From positions 4,216,001 through 4,280,000 of the forward strand of contig NZ_CP022296.1 in the NCBI RefSeq assembly GCF_017310035.1: a stretch of DNA of 64,000 nt, written 5' to 3'. Numbering within the stretch: the first letter of the stretch is position 1; each line of letters starts with the position of its first letter. This document shows, piece after piece, positions 35,378 through 44,945 of this stretch. The notes under the pieces are model-generated. The model did no database searches, had not been told where the DNA came from, and saw only the letters and a list, made by a program, of their open reading frames with translations. This DNA is from Nocardioides sp. S5 (GTDB lineage: Bacteria; Actinomycetota; Actinomycetes; Propionibacteriales; Nocardioidaceae). Both the position numbers and the translations under genes were made by a program.

Positions 35378-35854
35378 TCACCCCCGAAGTTTCGCAGTGG
35401 AGGCTTCAGTTTCCCCGGGTGCCCGGGGATCCCTCGAGGCGCAGTCCGCGCAGACCCCGAAGATCGCGAGGTGCCCGACGTCGACGGTGAAGCCGTCCTC
35501 GCCCAGCGCCGCGACGAGCGGTGCGACGACCGCGGGGTCGTAGGAGCGTACGGCGTGGCAACGGCGGCAGACCGCGTGGACGTGCTCGTGCTCGCGGGTG
35601 GAGTGGTAGGTCGGCGCGCGGTCGCTGAGGTGGGTGTGGCGCACCAGACCGAGCTCCTCGAGGACCTCGAGGGTGCGGTAGACGGTGGAGGCGTTGACCG
35701 AGCTGACCTGGCTGCGCACGTGGGCCAGCACCTCGTCGGGCGTGGCGTGCCCGAGCTCCTCGACGGCGCGCAGGATCAGCTGGCGCTGCGGGGTGAGGCG
35801 CAGCCCCTGCTCGCGCAGCCGGGCAGCGAGGTCGTCGCTCATCGCAGGGCTCAC
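35378..35854 (-). CDS. Fur-family metalloregulator
   Basis: 158 residues from the GTG at 35854, which overlaps the upstream stop as GTGA; ATG 35842 is possible. Winged helix GLRLTPQRQLILRAVEELGH, then STVYRTLEVLEELGLVRHTH. Metal-site residues HEHVHAVCRRCH and CADC give two CxxC pairs, as in Zur and FurA types. Which metal or peroxide it senses cannot be told. The last dozen residues (PGETEASTAKLRG) come from the palindromic repeat described nearby. Confidence 0.88.
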   Translation of the reverse strand: MSPAMSDDLAARLREQGLRLTPQRQLILRAVEELGHATPDEVLAHVRSQVSSVNASTVYRTLEVLEELGLVRHTHLSDRAPTYHSTREHEHVHAVCRRCHAVRSYDPAVVAPLVAALGEDGFTVDVGHLAIFGVCADCASRDPRAPGETEASTAKLRG

Positions 35855-36345
35855 GCCCGCTGGAGGCGGGCCCAGGTGTGGGGCTGGAGGTCCTGGCCGA
35901 CCGCGGCCATGTCATAGGCGTAGAGGAGGTCGCCCTCGACGTTGCCGTACATCCGCGACCCGCCGGTGACCTCCTTCGCGGTCTCGGTGAAGGACACCCC
36001 GGCGGTGTGCATCTCGAGCTTGCCGCCCTCGGCGGCGCCGTACCAGACCTCGGAGAAGCCGATGTTGTGCGCGAGCAGCAGCTCGACCTTGCCCGGCTCC
36101 GGGCAGCGCAGGAAGCCGGTCTCCATCGCGGCGTCGCGGACGAACTCGCCGTCCTCGTCCTCGATCCACGCGCGCGACATGTAGTGGAAGAACGGCCGGC
36201 CGTCGTGGGTGAAGATCAGCTCCTGGCCGAAGTGGAACTTCTCGATCGTCGGGTAGTCGCCGTGGCCGTTGCCGCGCCAGGTGCCGAGCAGCCACGCCAC
36301 GGGGCCGCAGTTGGGGTGGAGGTTGTCCGGCAGCTCGAAGGGCAT
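35851..36345 (-). CDS. Nitrobindin-like heme-binding beta-barrel protein
   Basis: 164 residues from MPFELPDNLH; an in-frame ATG at 36381 would add 12 residues. The FABP-like family motif GTWRGNGHGDYPTI is present (GxWxGxG), as is the conserved late histidine region. Nitrobindins bind ferric heme and act on nitric oxide or peroxynitrite. Coupled to the Fur-family gene by a GTGA overlap and divergent from the DsrE gene. Confidence 0.87.
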   Translation of the reverse strand: MPFELPDNLHPNCGPVAWLLGTWRGNGHGDYPTIEKFHFGQELIFTHDGRPFFHYMSRAWIEDEDGEFVRDAAMETGFLRCPEPGKVELLLAHNIGFSEVWYGAAEGGKLEMHTAGVSFTETAKEVTGGSRMYGNVEGDLLYAYDMAAVGQDLQPHTWARLQRA

Positions 36346-36368
36346 GGACGTCACTCTAATGTGAGGCC

Positions 36369-36731
36369 ATGCCCCGATCACTGGTCGTCAAGGTCACCTG
36401 CGGCGCCGAGGATGCCGAGCGCCTCAACCAGGGCTTCACCGTCGCCGCCGCCGCAGCCGCCGCCGGGGCGGACGTCTCGCTCTGGCTGACCGGCGAGGCC
36501 GCGTGGTTCGGCGTACCGGGTCGGGCCGAGGAGTTCACCCTCGACCTCGCCACGCCGCTGGACCAGCTCATGGCGGTGGTGCAGACCAGCGGGACGATCA
36601 CCGTCTGCTCGCAGTGCGCCGCCCGCCGCGGGATCGTGGAGGGCGACCTGCGCGAGGGCGTGACCATCGCCGGTGCCGCGGTGTTCGCCGAGCAGGTGCT
36701 CGGCGAGGGCGTCCAGGCGCTGGTGTACTGA
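36369..36731 (+). CDS. DsrE/DsrF-family protein
   Basis: 120 residues: MPRSLVVKVTCGAEDAERLNQGF with Cys11 and the later CSQCAARRGI, residues typical for sulfur-relay or peroxiredoxin-like DsrE proteins. Exact partner unknown. The region before the ATG holds TCTAAT ending 8 nt upstream and no clear ribosome site. Confidence 0.82.
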   Translation: MPRSLVVKVTCGAEDAERLNQGFTVAAAAAAAGADVSLWLTGEAAWFGVPGRAEEFTLDLATPLDQLMAVVQTSGTITVCSQCAARRGIVEGDLREGVTIAGAAVFAEQVLGEGVQALVY

Positions 36732-36776
36732 CCCGTTGGCCATCCCCCGTTCACCAACCGGTGCCAGACTTGGCCC

Positions 36777-38954
36777 ATGAACGACCCGGCCACCCTCACC
36801 AGCGCTATCTCCCCGTCGGTCGACGAGGGTCCGGTGGCCCAGCCCTTCGGCCACCCCACCGACACCTTCGACGTCGAGCCGCCCTACACGCCCGACGCCG
36901 CCGCGATCGAGGCCGTGGAGAAGTTCGACGACCGGTTCATCGACCGCGAGATCTCCTGGTTGCACTTCAACCAGCGGGTCCTCGAGCTCGCCGAGGACCC
37001 GGGCCTGCCGCTGCTCGAGCGGGCTCGCTTCCTCGCGATCTTCGCCAGCAACCTCGACGAGTTCTTCATGGTCCGCGTCGCGGGCCTCAAGCGCCGGATC
37101 GCCGCCGGAGTCGCCGTACGTGCAGCCAGCGGGCTGATGCCGCGCGAGCAGCTCGAGCAGCTCTGGGTCAGCAGCCGCGACCTGATGGAGCGCCACGCCC
37201 GGGCGCTGGTCGACCTCCTGCCGGAGCTCGGCGGGCACGGCATCGAGATCCTGCGGTGGTCCGAGCTCGACCGCGAGGAGCAGAAGGTCTGCAAGAAGCT
37301 CTTCAAGGACCGGATCTTCCCCGTCCTCACCCCGCTGGCCGTCGACCCCGCCCATCCCTTCCCCTACATCTCCGGGCTCTCGCTCAACCTCGCGGTCGTC
37401 GTGCGTCACCCCGAGACCGGCACCGAGCACTTCGCCCGGGTGAAGGTGCCGCCGACGTTCGGTCGCTTCGTGGGGCTGGGCAACCAGCGCTTCGTCCCCA
37501 TCGAGGACGTGATCGGCGAGCACCTCAAGAAGCTCTTCCCGGGCATGGACGTGCTCGGCGCCCACACCTTCCGGGTCACCCGCAACGAGGACCTCGAGGT
37601 CGAGGAGGACGACGCCGAGAACCTCCTCAAGGCGCTCGAGAAGGAGCTCCAGCGGCGCCGCTTCGGCCCGCCCGTGCGCCTCGAGGTCGAGCAGTCGATG
37701 GACCCCAAGGTCCTCGACCTCCTGGTCTCCGAGCTCGGCGTGGGCCGCGACGAGGTCGTCTCCCTGCCCGGCCCCCTCGACCTCACCGGCCTGCACTCCA
37801 TCGCCGACCTGCCGCGTGACGACCTCAAGTACGCCGCGTTCCTGCCGACCACGCACCCGAGCCTGGCCGAGGTCGAGTCGTCCTCCCCCGTCGACGTCTT
37901 CGACTCCGTGGCGCGCCACGACGTGCTGCTGCACCACCCCTACGACTCGTTCGCCACGTCGGTGCAGCGCTTCCTCGAGCAGGCCGCCGCCGACCCGCAC
38001 GTCCTGGCGATCAAGCAGACCCTCTACCGCACGTCCGGCGACAGCCCGATCATCGAGGCGCTCATCGACGCCGCCGAGGCCGGCAAGCAGGTGCTGGTGA
38101 TCGTGGAGATCAAGGCGCGCTTCGACGAGCAGGCCAACATCCGCTGGGCCCGCAAGCTCGAGCAGGCCGGCTGCCACGTCGTCTACGGCCTCGTCGGGCT
38201 CAAGACCCACTGCAAGCTGTCGATGGTGGTGCGCGACGAGCCCGAGGGCATCCGTCGCTACGTCCACCTCGGCACCGGCAACTACAACCCGAAGACCGCC
38301 CGCGTCTACGAGGACCTCGGCCTGCTCACGGCCAACCCGGAGATCGGCGAGGACGTCGCGCTGCTCTTCAATAACCTCTCGGGCATCAGCCGCAACCGCA
38401 CCTACGACCACCTCCTCGTCGCACCGCACAGCGTGCGCGAGGGGCTCATCGCCCAGATCCACCAGGAGATCGCCCACCACCAGGCCGGCCGCCCCGCGGG
38501 GATCCGGATCAAGGCCAACTCGGTGGTCGACGAGGCGGTGATCGACGCGCTCTACCTCGCCTCGCAGGAGGGGGTGCGCGTGGAGCTGGTGATCCGCGGC
38601 ATCTGCGCGCTGCGCCCCGGCGTACCCGGCCTGTCCGAGACCGTGCGGGTGCGCTCGATCCTGGGCAGGTTCCTCGAGCACAGCCGGGTGTTCTGGTTCG
38701 ACAACGGCGGCGACCCGGCGGCGTGGATCGGCTCGGCCGACATGATGCACCGCAACCTCGACCGCCGCGTCGAGGTGCTCGTACGCCTGCGCGACCCGCA
38801 CGTCGTCGCCCAGGTGGGGGCGCTGCTCGACCTGTCGCTCGACCCGGACACCACCGGGTGGGAGCTGGGCTCGGACGGCGAGTGGCACCTCCAGGTCGGC
38901 GTACGCCACCTCCACGACGAGCTGATCGCCCGGCAGCGGGGCCGCCGCCGCTGA
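36777..38954 (+). CDS. ppk: Polyphosphate kinase 1
   Basis: 725 residues, the usual PPK1 length. Makes long-chain polyphosphate from ATP. N-terminal domain with [18 protein letters not shown], and two catalytic phospholipase-D-like domains carrying KTHCKL with His478 (autophosphorylated residue by analogy with E. coli) and LEHSRVFWF with His635. The start has no obvious ribosome site. Begins the phosphate block with DUF47, Pit and the Pst genes. Confidence 0.95.
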   Translation: MNDPATLTSAISPSVDEGPVAQPFGHPTDTFDVEPPYTPDAAAIEAVEKFDDRFIDREISWLHFNQRVLELAEDPGLPLLERARFLAIFASNLDEFFMVRVAGLKRRIAAGVAVRAASGLMPREQLEQLWVSSRDLMERHARALVDLLPELGGHGIEILRWSELDREEQKVCKKLFKDRIFPVLTPLAVDPAHPFPYISGLSLNLAVVVRHPETGTEHFARVKVPPTFGRFVGLGNQRFVPIEDVIGEHLKKLFPGMDVLGAHTFRVTRNEDLEVEEDDAENLLKALEKELQRRRFGPPVRLEVEQSMDPKVLDLLVSELGVGRDEVVSLPGPLDLTGLHSIADLPRDDLKYAAFLPTTHPSLAEVESSSPVDVFDSVARHDVLLHHPYDSFATSVQRFLEQAAADPHVLAIKQTLYRTSGDSPIIEALIDAAEAGKQVLVIVEIKARFDEQANIRWARKLEQAGCHVVYGLVGLKTHCKLSMVVRDEPEGIRRYVHLGTGNYNPKTARVYEDLGLLTANPEIGEDVALLFNNLSGISRNRTYDHLLVAPHSVREGLIAQIHQEIAHHQAGRPAGIRIKANSVVDEAVIDALYLASQEGVRVELVIRGICALRPGVPGLSETVRVRSILGRFLEHSRVFWFDNGGDPAAWIGSADMMHRNLDRRVEVLVRLRDPHVVAQVGALLDLSLDPDTTGWELGSDGEWHLQVGVRHLHDELIARQRGRRR

Positions 38955-39060
38955 GCGCCGCGTCACACCCGCGCGACGACGTACGCCGCAACTTGCGTCG
39001 GAAGGCGGCCGACCCCCTAGCATGAACCACGGTTCATCCGCCCCCCGTTCGGAGTTCACC

Positions 39061-39678
39061 GTGCGTTTGAAGTTCCGCCCTGTCGACAGCTCGTTCTACG
39101 ACCTCTTCAGCGAGGCCGCCAACCACCTCGTCGTCGGCTCCCAGCTCCTCAACGAGATGCTGTCCGCCGGCAGCTCCAAGGCAGAGGTCGCCCAGCGCAT
39201 GCGCGAGGCCGAGCACGCCGCGGACGAGACCACCCACTCGATCATCCGACGGGTGAACAGCACCTTCGTCACGCCTTTCGACCGCGAGGACATCTACTCC
39301 CTCGCCTCGGCGCTCGACGACGTCATGGACATGATGGACGAGGCCGTCGACCTGGTCCTCCTCTACGAGGTCACCTCGCTGCCCCCGGAGACCACCCAGC
39401 AGGTCGAGGTCCTCCAGCGCTGCGCCGAGCTCACCGCCGCGGCGATGCCGCAGCTCGAGTCGATGGGCAAGCTCGACGAGTACTGGATCGAGATCAACCG
39501 GCTCGAGAACACCGGCGACAAGTCCTACCGCCGCATCCTCGCCAACCTCTTCAGCGGTGAGCACGAGGCGCTCGAGGTGATGAAGCTCAAGGACATCGTG
39601 GAGTCCCTCGAGGGGGCGATCGACGCCTTCGAGAAGGTCGCCAACATCGTGGAGCAGATCGCCGTCAAGGAGTCGTAG
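39061..39678 (+). CDS. DUF47-family Pit accessory protein
   Basis: 205 residues from the GTG at 39061, with CGGAG 6 nt upstream; ATG 39022 is the alternative. All-helical PhoU-like fold (EAEHAADETTHSIIRRVNST, FDREDIYSLASALDDVMDMM). DUF47 proteins are regularly encoded just before low-affinity phosphate permeases and help their activity or regulation. Five bases separate it from the permease gene. Confidence 0.9.
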   Translation: MRLKFRPVDSSFYDLFSEAANHLVVGSQLLNEMLSAGSSKAEVAQRMREAEHAADETTHSIIRRVNSTFVTPFDREDIYSLASALDDVMDMMDEAVDLVLLYEVTSLPPETTQQVEVLQRCAELTAAAMPQLESMGKLDEYWIEINRLENTGDKSYRRILANLFSGEHEALEVMKLKDIVESLEGAIDAFEKVANIVEQIAVKES

Positions 39679-39683
39679 GCCTG

Positions 39684-40679
39684 ATGGAGATCGGGATCAT
39701 CATCGCGGTCGTCGTCGTCGCCCTGGTGTTTGACTACACCAACGGCTTCCACGACGCCGCCAACGCCATCGCGACGTCCGTCTCGACGGGCGCCCTCAAG
39801 CCGCGCGTCGCGCTGGCCATGGCCGCCGTCATGAACTTCGTCGGCGCCTTCCTCGGCCAGAAGGTCGCCCAGACCGTCTCGGAGACGATCGACCCCGGCA
39901 CCGGCAGCCATGCCCTCGTGATCGTGATGTGCGGCCTCCTCGGCGCCATCACCTGGAACCTGATCACCTGGTACTACGGCCTGCCCTCGTCGTCCTCGCA
40001 CGCCCTCATCGGCGGCCTCGTGGGCTCCGCGGTCGCCGCGGGCGCCACCGCCAACTGGGGCGTCGTGCTGGAGAAGGTCGTCATCCCGATGTTCCTCTCC
40101 CCCATCGTCGCCTTCTCCCTCGGCTTCGTGCTGATGGTGGCGATCATGTGGATGTTCCGCAACGCCAACCCCGGCCGCGCCAACCGTGGCTTCAAGATCG
40201 CGCAGACGATCTCCGCAGCCGCGATGGCGCTCGGTCACGGCCTCCAGGACGCCCAGAAGACGATGGGCGTGATCTTCCTGGCGCTCCTCGCCGGCGGCTA
40301 CGTCGGTGCCGACGACCCGCTCCCGCTCTGGGTCATCATCGCCGCGGCCGCAGCCATCTCCGCCGGCACCTACTCCGGCGGCTGGCGCATCATGCGCACG
40401 CTGGGCCGTCGCATCATCCACCTCGACCCGCCCCGCGGCTTCGCGGCCGAGTCGGTGGCCGCATCGGTGCTGTACTCGACGGCGTACGTCTTCGAGGCGC
40501 CGATCTCGACCACCCACACCATCACCTCCGCGGTCATGGGCGTCGGCGCGACCAAGCGCCTGTCGGCCGTGCGCTGGGGCGTGGCGAAGTCGATCCTCAC
40601 CGCCTGGGTGCTGACCTTCCCGGCCGCCGGCTTCGCCGCCGCGGTCTGCTACTGGATCGCGCACCTCTTCCTGCCCTGA
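39684..40679 (+). CDS. pit: PiT-family inorganic phosphate transporter
   Basis: 331 residues with about ten membrane helices and the two PiT signatures DYTNGFHDAANAIATSVSTG (N-terminal) and MALGHGLQDAQKTMG (C-terminal half). Cation-coupled low-affinity phosphate uptake. Operon partner is the DUF47 gene; high-affinity pstSCAB follows on the other strand. Confidence 0.95.
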   Translation: MEIGIIIAVVVVALVFDYTNGFHDAANAIATSVSTGALKPRVALAMAAVMNFVGAFLGQKVAQTVSETIDPGTGSHALVIVMCGLLGAITWNLITWYYGLPSSSSHALIGGLVGSAVAAGATANWGVVLEKVVIPMFLSPIVAFSLGFVLMVAIMWMFRNANPGRANRGFKIAQTISAAAMALGHGLQDAQKTMGVIFLALLAGGYVGADDPLPLWVIIAAAAAISAGTYSGGWRIMRTLGRRIIHLDPPRGFAAESVAASVLYSTAYVFEAPISTTHTITSAVMGVGATKRLSAVRWGVAKSILTAWVLTFPAAGFAAAVCYWIAHLFLP

Positions 40680-40705
40680 CGGGGCTTTCGGGGGCTCGGG
40701 GTCCG

Positions 40706-40796
40706 GCTTCCGCCCCCGTCTTCCGCCCCCGGCTTCCGCCCCCGTCTTCCGCCCCCGTCTTCCCCCCCGTCTTCCGCCCCCGCCCCGCCCCCGCCC
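40706..40796. repeat. Pyrimidine-rich short tandem repeat
   Basis: About six degenerate 12-nt units of the form CTTCCGCCCCCG, then CGCCCC repeats, in the gap between pit and the AbiEi-like gene. One strand is almost purely C/T apart from spaced G. No coding or RNA function is visible; slippage-prone. Confidence 0.7.
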
Positions 40797-40798
40797 CG

Positions 40799-40859
40799 AT
40801 ATCTGAGGACGTCCTGAACGTCCCGGACCCCGATTCACGTCCCTCACGTCCTCAGATAT
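40799..40859 (+). repeat. 61-nt palindromic repeat, copy A
   Basis: Perfect 14-bp terminal arms ATATCTGAGGACGT / ACGTCCTCAGATAT. The 33-nt centre shares blocks TGAACGTC and CCGAT with copy B at 42033-42093 in the same orientation and register. Lies 15 nt beyond the stop of the AbiEi-like gene, so it may also act as a terminator for it and for pit. Confidence 0.8.
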
Positions 40860-40873
40860 GTCGGGTGGGCGGA

Positions 40874-41965
40874 TCAGGCCGCCCGCTGCCGATGGGCAAG
40901 CAGGCGCCTTCTCTCGTACGCCGACAGCGCGCGGCGAGCGGCCACGGTGGTGGTGTCCTTCCACCAGGTCGGGGTCACGAGCGTCCACTCGCGGTCCGAC
41001 GCCGGGCGGCGGCCCGCCCGGGCGTACGCGTCGCGCAGTCGCAGGCGGAAGGGGTCGCTGTCAGCGATGTCGCCGGACATCATCGTGACGCCCTCCAGGC
41101 CGAGCCGGCGGTAGGCAGCCTCCTTCGCCACGTCCGCGTGGCGCACCTTGCCGGCGAGGTGCAGTCCACCGTCGTACATGCCGTAGACCCCCGCGACGGG
41201 GTCGATCGCGTCCGGAGTGCCGACGAAGCGGCCACTCCGGTCGAAGACCGGCACGTTCATCAGGAGGCGGGGTCGGCCCATCTCCTCCCTCCACTCGCAC
41301 CTCAGCACCGGCTCCATCGGCGACCACGAATTCTCGTCGAGCTCCGGCAGGACCCGCCGTACGCGTTCGACCCCGCGCCGCGCGACGAGGTCGGTGTCGA
41401 CGTAGGCGGCGAGCTCGTCGATCGACACGAGGTCGTTGAAGGCCGCTATGTCGAAGGCCACGACCGCGGCCCGGTCATCCAGGGCGTAGCGCATCGCGTA
41501 GGCGACGCTCCACAGCGGCTCGGTGACCCGTACGCCACCGTGTCGGAGGACGTATCGCGGGGCGATGACCTCCTGCGACACCTCCAGGCCGAGGCGCGGC
41601 CGCATCCGGTGGCCGCTGCTGACCGCGACCGGGACGTCCAGCAGCTCGCCGCCGCGTCCCGCCCCACCGAACCAGACCCCGCCGAGCCACGACAACCCGG
41701 CCCATCCGGTCACCCCGCCATATCCCGGGAGGAGCGCCGCTGCCTCGACGATGCGCTGTGCGGGGTCGCTGACGTCGACCGATGCCGGCACCCACAGGTT
41801 GTCCCCGCATCGTCGCCACTCGCCGGAACGCGTGCCCCACGAGGTCGGTCCGTCCACGCCCAGCGGATCTCGACGCGACGGCCACCGCACGCCGGGCCGC
41901 AGGCCCTCACGCGGACCGATCCCACGCGCCGGCCAGGCGCCCGCCGTCCTGCCGTCCGAGTCCAC
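40874..41965 (-). CDS. AbiEi/DUF559-like hypothetical protein
   Basis: 363 residues from a GTG. It resembles a large actinobacterial family that I recall as AbiEi-antitoxin-like or DUF559-related: DPAQRIVEAAALLPGYG, GWAGLSWLGG, WSVAYAMRYALDDRAAVVAF, ENSWSPMEPVLRCEWREE, FVGTPDAIDPVAGVYGMYDG. The last stretch looks like a degenerate nuclease-type strand (D...E replaced by D..GMYDGG). The N-terminal 50 residues look irregular for the family, so the gene may start later or be decaying. No toxin partner is visible. It interrupts the phosphate block and is bracketed by two copies of a 61-nt repeat. Confidence 0.6.
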   Translation of the reverse strand: MDSDGRTAGAWPARGIGPREGLRPGVRWPSRRDPLGVDGPTSWGTRSGEWRRCGDNLWVPASVDVSDPAQRIVEAAALLPGYGGVTGWAGLSWLGGVWFGGAGRGGELLDVPVAVSSGHRMRPRLGLEVSQEVIAPRYVLRHGGVRVTEPLWSVAYAMRYALDDRAAVVAFDIAAFNDLVSIDELAAYVDTDLVARRGVERVRRVLPELDENSWSPMEPVLRCEWREEMGRPRLLMNVPVFDRSGRFVGTPDAIDPVAGVYGMYDGGLHLAGKVRHADVAKEAAYRRLGLEGVTMMSGDIADSDPFRLRLRDAYARAGRRPASDREWTLVTPTWWKDTTTVAARRALSAYERRRLLAHRQRAA

Positions 41966-42032
41966 GACTGCATCGTGGGCCGAACCTGTCGCCCCCCGCT
42001 CGAATCATCCACAGTCCCCCGACGGCCGGCGG

Positions 42033-42093
42033 ACATCTGAGGACAGGGTGAACGTCGGAGAGGCCGATCCCCGACCACCACGTCCTCAGATAT
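42033..42093 (+). repeat. 61-nt palindromic repeat, copy B
   Basis: Same length and orientation as copy A (40799-40859). Inner arms ATCTGAGGAC / GTCCTCAGAT pair perfectly over 10 bp. Lies 97 nt after the pstB stop and 68 nt before the AbiEi-like start. Confidence 0.8.
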
Positions 42094-42189
42094 CGGGGTG
42101 GCCGGGAACGCCCTGGTGGATCAAACCCCCGATCGACCCACCAGGACGTACCCGACCACCCCGACCCGTGCGAGGCCAAGGCCCATGGC

Positions 42190-43065
42190 TCAGCCGAAGC
42201 GGCCGGAGATGTAGTCCTCGGTGCGCTTGTCGTTCGGGTTGGAGAAGATCGTCGACGTGAGGTCGTACTCCACGAGCAGGCCGGTGCGGTTGCCGGTGGT
42301 CTCGTCCGGACGCGCGGTGAAGAACGCGGTGCGGTCCGAGACGCGGGCGGCCTGCTGCATGTTGTGGGTCACGACGATGATCGTGTACTCGTTGCGCAGC
42401 TCGAGCATGAGGTCCTCGACGCGCGCGGTGGCGATCGGGTCGAGCGCCGAGCACGGCTCGTCCATGAGGATCACGTCGGGCTTGGTGGCGATCGTCCGGG
42501 CGATGCAGAGGCGCTGCTGTTGCCCACCGGAGAGGCCGTACGCCGACTGCTTGAGCTTGTCCTTGACCTCTTCCCAGAGCGCAGCGCCCCGCAGCGCCTC
42601 CTCGACCAGGTCGTCCATGTTGTCGACCTTCATGCCGGTGACCCGCGGGCCGTAGGCGATGTTGTCGTAGATCGACTTCGGGAACGGGTTGGGCTTCTGG
42701 AAGACCATGCCGATCTGGGTGCGTACGGCGATCGGGTCGACGTTCTTCTCGTAGATGTCCTGCCCGTGGTAGAGCACGCCGCCCTCGACGTGGGCGCCGG
42801 CGACCAGGTCGTTCATCCGGTTCAGGCAGCGCAGCACCGTGGACTTGCCACAGCCCGAGGGGCCGATCATCGCGGTGATCTCGTGGCGGCCGTAGGCGAG
42901 GTTCACGTCGTGCACGGCGTGGAAGTCGCCGTAGAACACGTTGAGGTCGCGCGTCTCCATCACCGGGTTGACCGGGGAGTCGGGCAGACGCCGCTCCGCG
43001 CTCATGTGGACGTCGCCGAGCGAACCCATCTGCGGGAACGTGTCGGAGGAAGTGGCAGAAGCCAT
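42190..43065 (-). CDS. pstB: Phosphate ABC transporter ATP-binding protein
   Basis: 291 residues from MASATSSD at 43065, about 30 longer than usual at the N-terminus (MSAERR at about 43005 is an alternative). Walker [11 protein letters not shown]-loop FQKPNPFP, signature LSGGQQQR and Walker [14 protein letters not shown] are all intact. Powers high-affinity phosphate import. Last gene of pstSCAB, 14 nt after pstA. Confidence 0.95.
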   Translation of the reverse strand: MASATSSDTFPQMGSLGDVHMSAERRLPDSPVNPVMETRDLNVFYGDFHAVHDVNLAYGRHEITAMIGPSGCGKSTVLRCLNRMNDLVAGAHVEGGVLYHGQDIYEKNVDPIAVRTQIGMVFQKPNPFPKSIYDNIAYGPRVTGMKVDNMDDLVEEALRGAALWEEVKDKLKQSAYGLSGGQQQRLCIARTIATKPDVILMDEPCSALDPIATARVEDLMLELRNEYTIIVVTHNMQQAARVSDRTAFFTARPDETTGNRTGLLVEYDLTSTIFSNPNDKRTEDYISGRFG

Positions 43066-43079
43066 GTCGTCAGTCTCTC

Positions 43080-43985
43080 TCACCAGGATCGCTGGAACTT
43101 GTTGCGGATGAAGATGGCCAGTGCGTTGAGCCCGAGGATCATCACGAGGAGCACGATGATGGCGGCCGAAGCGGCCTCCTGGAACGCGTCCTGCGAGCTC
43201 GAGCTGAGACCGTAGATCTGGATGGGCAGCGCCGTGATGGGGCTCATCATGCCCTCGGGGTCGAAGCGCACCGACGACGCGAGGCCCAGCATCAGCAGCG
43301 GGGCCGCTTCCCCGATGGCGCGCGAAAGGCCGAGGATCGTGCCCGTGGCGATGCCGGGAACCGCCGACGGCAGCACCTGCCGCCACGTCGTCTGCCACGT
43401 GGTGGCGCCTAGCGCGAGCGAGCCCTGACGGATCTCCTCGGGCACCGCTCGCACGGCCTCGCGGGTCGTGATGATGATGACCGGGAGGATGAGCAGGGCG
43501 AGCGCGATCGCACCACCCAGGACGATGCCCTTGCGCTCGATGCCGATCAGGGCCATCACCGCGACGGCCAGCAGGCCGTAGACGATGGACGGCACCGCGG
43601 CCAGGTTCTGCAGGTTCACCTCGATGATCCGGTTGTACCACCGACGTGAGTCGGCGAACTCCTCGAGGTAGACGGCGGCGGCGATGCCGAGCGGCACTGC
43701 CATGAGCGCCGTGAAGAGCATCAGCCACAGGCTGCCGAGGATGCCGGCGCGGAAGCCGGTGCGCTCGGGGAAGAGCGTCGAGTCGTAGCTCGTGACCAGG
43801 TCCGCGTCGAACCGACCGGCGCCGGCGATGGCGGTGTCGGCGATCAGCACGACGAGGACCATCACGCCGAAGAAGAGGGAGAACCACAGCAGGCCGAGGA
43901 ACACGAGCGACCCGGCGCTGCGCTCGCGGCTCCTGCCGGTCGCGAGCTGGACGGTCTCACGGGCGGTGGTGGTGGCGACGCTCAT
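43080..43985 (-). CDS. pstA: Phosphate ABC transporter permease PstA
   Basis: 301 residues, six membrane helices, with the permease EAA-type loop ([20 protein letters not shown]) and [15 protein letters not shown] typical of PstA. Its start overlaps the pstC stop by one base. Confidence 0.94.
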   Translation of the reverse strand: MSVATTTARETVQLATGRSRERSAGSLVFLGLLWFSLFFGVMVLVVLIADTAIAGAGRFDADLVTSYDSTLFPERTGFRAGILGSLWLMLFTALMAVPLGIAAAVYLEEFADSRRWYNRIIEVNLQNLAAVPSIVYGLLAVAVMALIGIERKGIVLGGAIALALLILPVIIITTREAVRAVPEEIRQGSLALGATTWQTTWRQVLPSAVPGIATGTILGLSRAIGEAAPLLMLGLASSVRFDPEGMMSPITALPIQIYGLSSSSQDAFQEAASAAIIVLLVMILGLNALAIFIRNKFQRSW

Positions 43986-44923
43986 CAGTAGGCCTGCCTG
44001 TAACGACGGACGAGGGCGATGCTGATCATGTTGATCACGAAGGTGATCACGAAGAGCGTCAGGCCGACGGCGAAGAGCGTGTTGTACGACGTCGAACCCA
44101 CGGGGTTCTCACCGCCCGCGGTCGTGGCCATGAAGCCCGTCATGGTCTGCATGCCCTCGAGGGGGTTGAGGCTGAAGTTCTTCTGCGACCCGGCGGCCAG
44201 CGCCACGATCATGGTCTCGCCGACGGCGCGGGACAGGCCGAGCACGATGGCGGCCGCGACGCCCGAGAGGGCCGCCGGCAGCACGACGCGCAGGGTCGTC
44301 TGCATGCGGTTGGCACCCATGGCGTACGACCCCTGCCGCAGCGCCTGGGGCACGGCCGAGAACGCGTCCTCGGCCAGCGAGGCGATGGTCGGGATGATCA
44401 TGACCCCGAGCACGAGGCCCGCGGCCAGGGCGTTGGTGAACCCGACGCCGAGGCCAAGGATGTCCTGCAGCAGGGTCGGGGTGACGAACATGACCGCGAA
44501 GAAGCCGTAGACCACCGACGGGACGCCCGCGAGGAGCTCCACGGTGGGCTTGAGGACCTTGCGCGCACGCCGCGAGGCGTACTCGGAGAGGTACATCGCG
44601 GCACCGAGTCCGAGGGGTACGGCGACCAGCAGGGCGATGACGGTCGTGACCATCGTCGCGGTGATCAGGGGGAAGACCGCGAACCGGGTGCCTTCGTCGA
44701 AGGAGAAGAACTCCCCGAACGGCACCTCGGCGAAGAAGTGGACGACCGGCTCGACCAGTGCGACGAGGATCCCGATCGTGATGGCGACGGAGAGCATCGC
44801 CGACACGAACAGGACCACCTTGATCGCGGTCTCGGCCGGACGAGCCTTGCGGCCCAGGTCGATGGGGGCGCCGGGCAGGCCCGCCCCGAAGGACGGGCCT
44901 GCGCCGGTGTGAGTGCTGCTCAT
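43985..44923 (-). CDS. pstC: Phosphate ABC transporter permease PstC
   Basis: 312 residues, six membrane helices after a cytosolic N-terminus of about 30. GSYAMGANRMQTTLRVVLPA is the EAA loop, and LSRAVGETMIVALAAG is the matching PstC motif. Lies 22 nt after pstS. Confidence 0.94.
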   Translation of the reverse strand: MSSTHTGAGPSFGAGLPGAPIDLGRKARPAETAIKVVLFVSAMLSVAITIGILVALVEPVVHFFAEVPFGEFFSFDEGTRFAVFPLITATMVTTVIALLVAVPLGLGAAMYLSEYASRRARKVLKPTVELLAGVPSVVYGFFAVMFVTPTLLQDILGLGVGFTNALAAGLVLGVMIIPTIASLAEDAFSAVPQALRQGSYAMGANRMQTTLRVVLPAALSGVAAAIVLGLSRAVGETMIVALAAGSQKNFSLNPLEGMQTMTGFMATTAGGENPVGSTSYNTLFAVGLTLFVITFVINMISIALVRRYRQAY

Positions 44924-44945
44924 GAAGGGGTGACGACTCTTCCTG

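Noticed and set aside
36378..39059. 893-codon open frame on the minus strand opposite ppk
   Set aside because: Antisense shadow of a GC-rich gene: composition is Asp/Glu/Val/Leu-rich without domains, and ppk is intact on the other strand.
40706..40796. CRISPR-like short tandem units
   Set aside because: Units are about 12 nt, contiguous, degenerate and without spacers; no cas gene is present.
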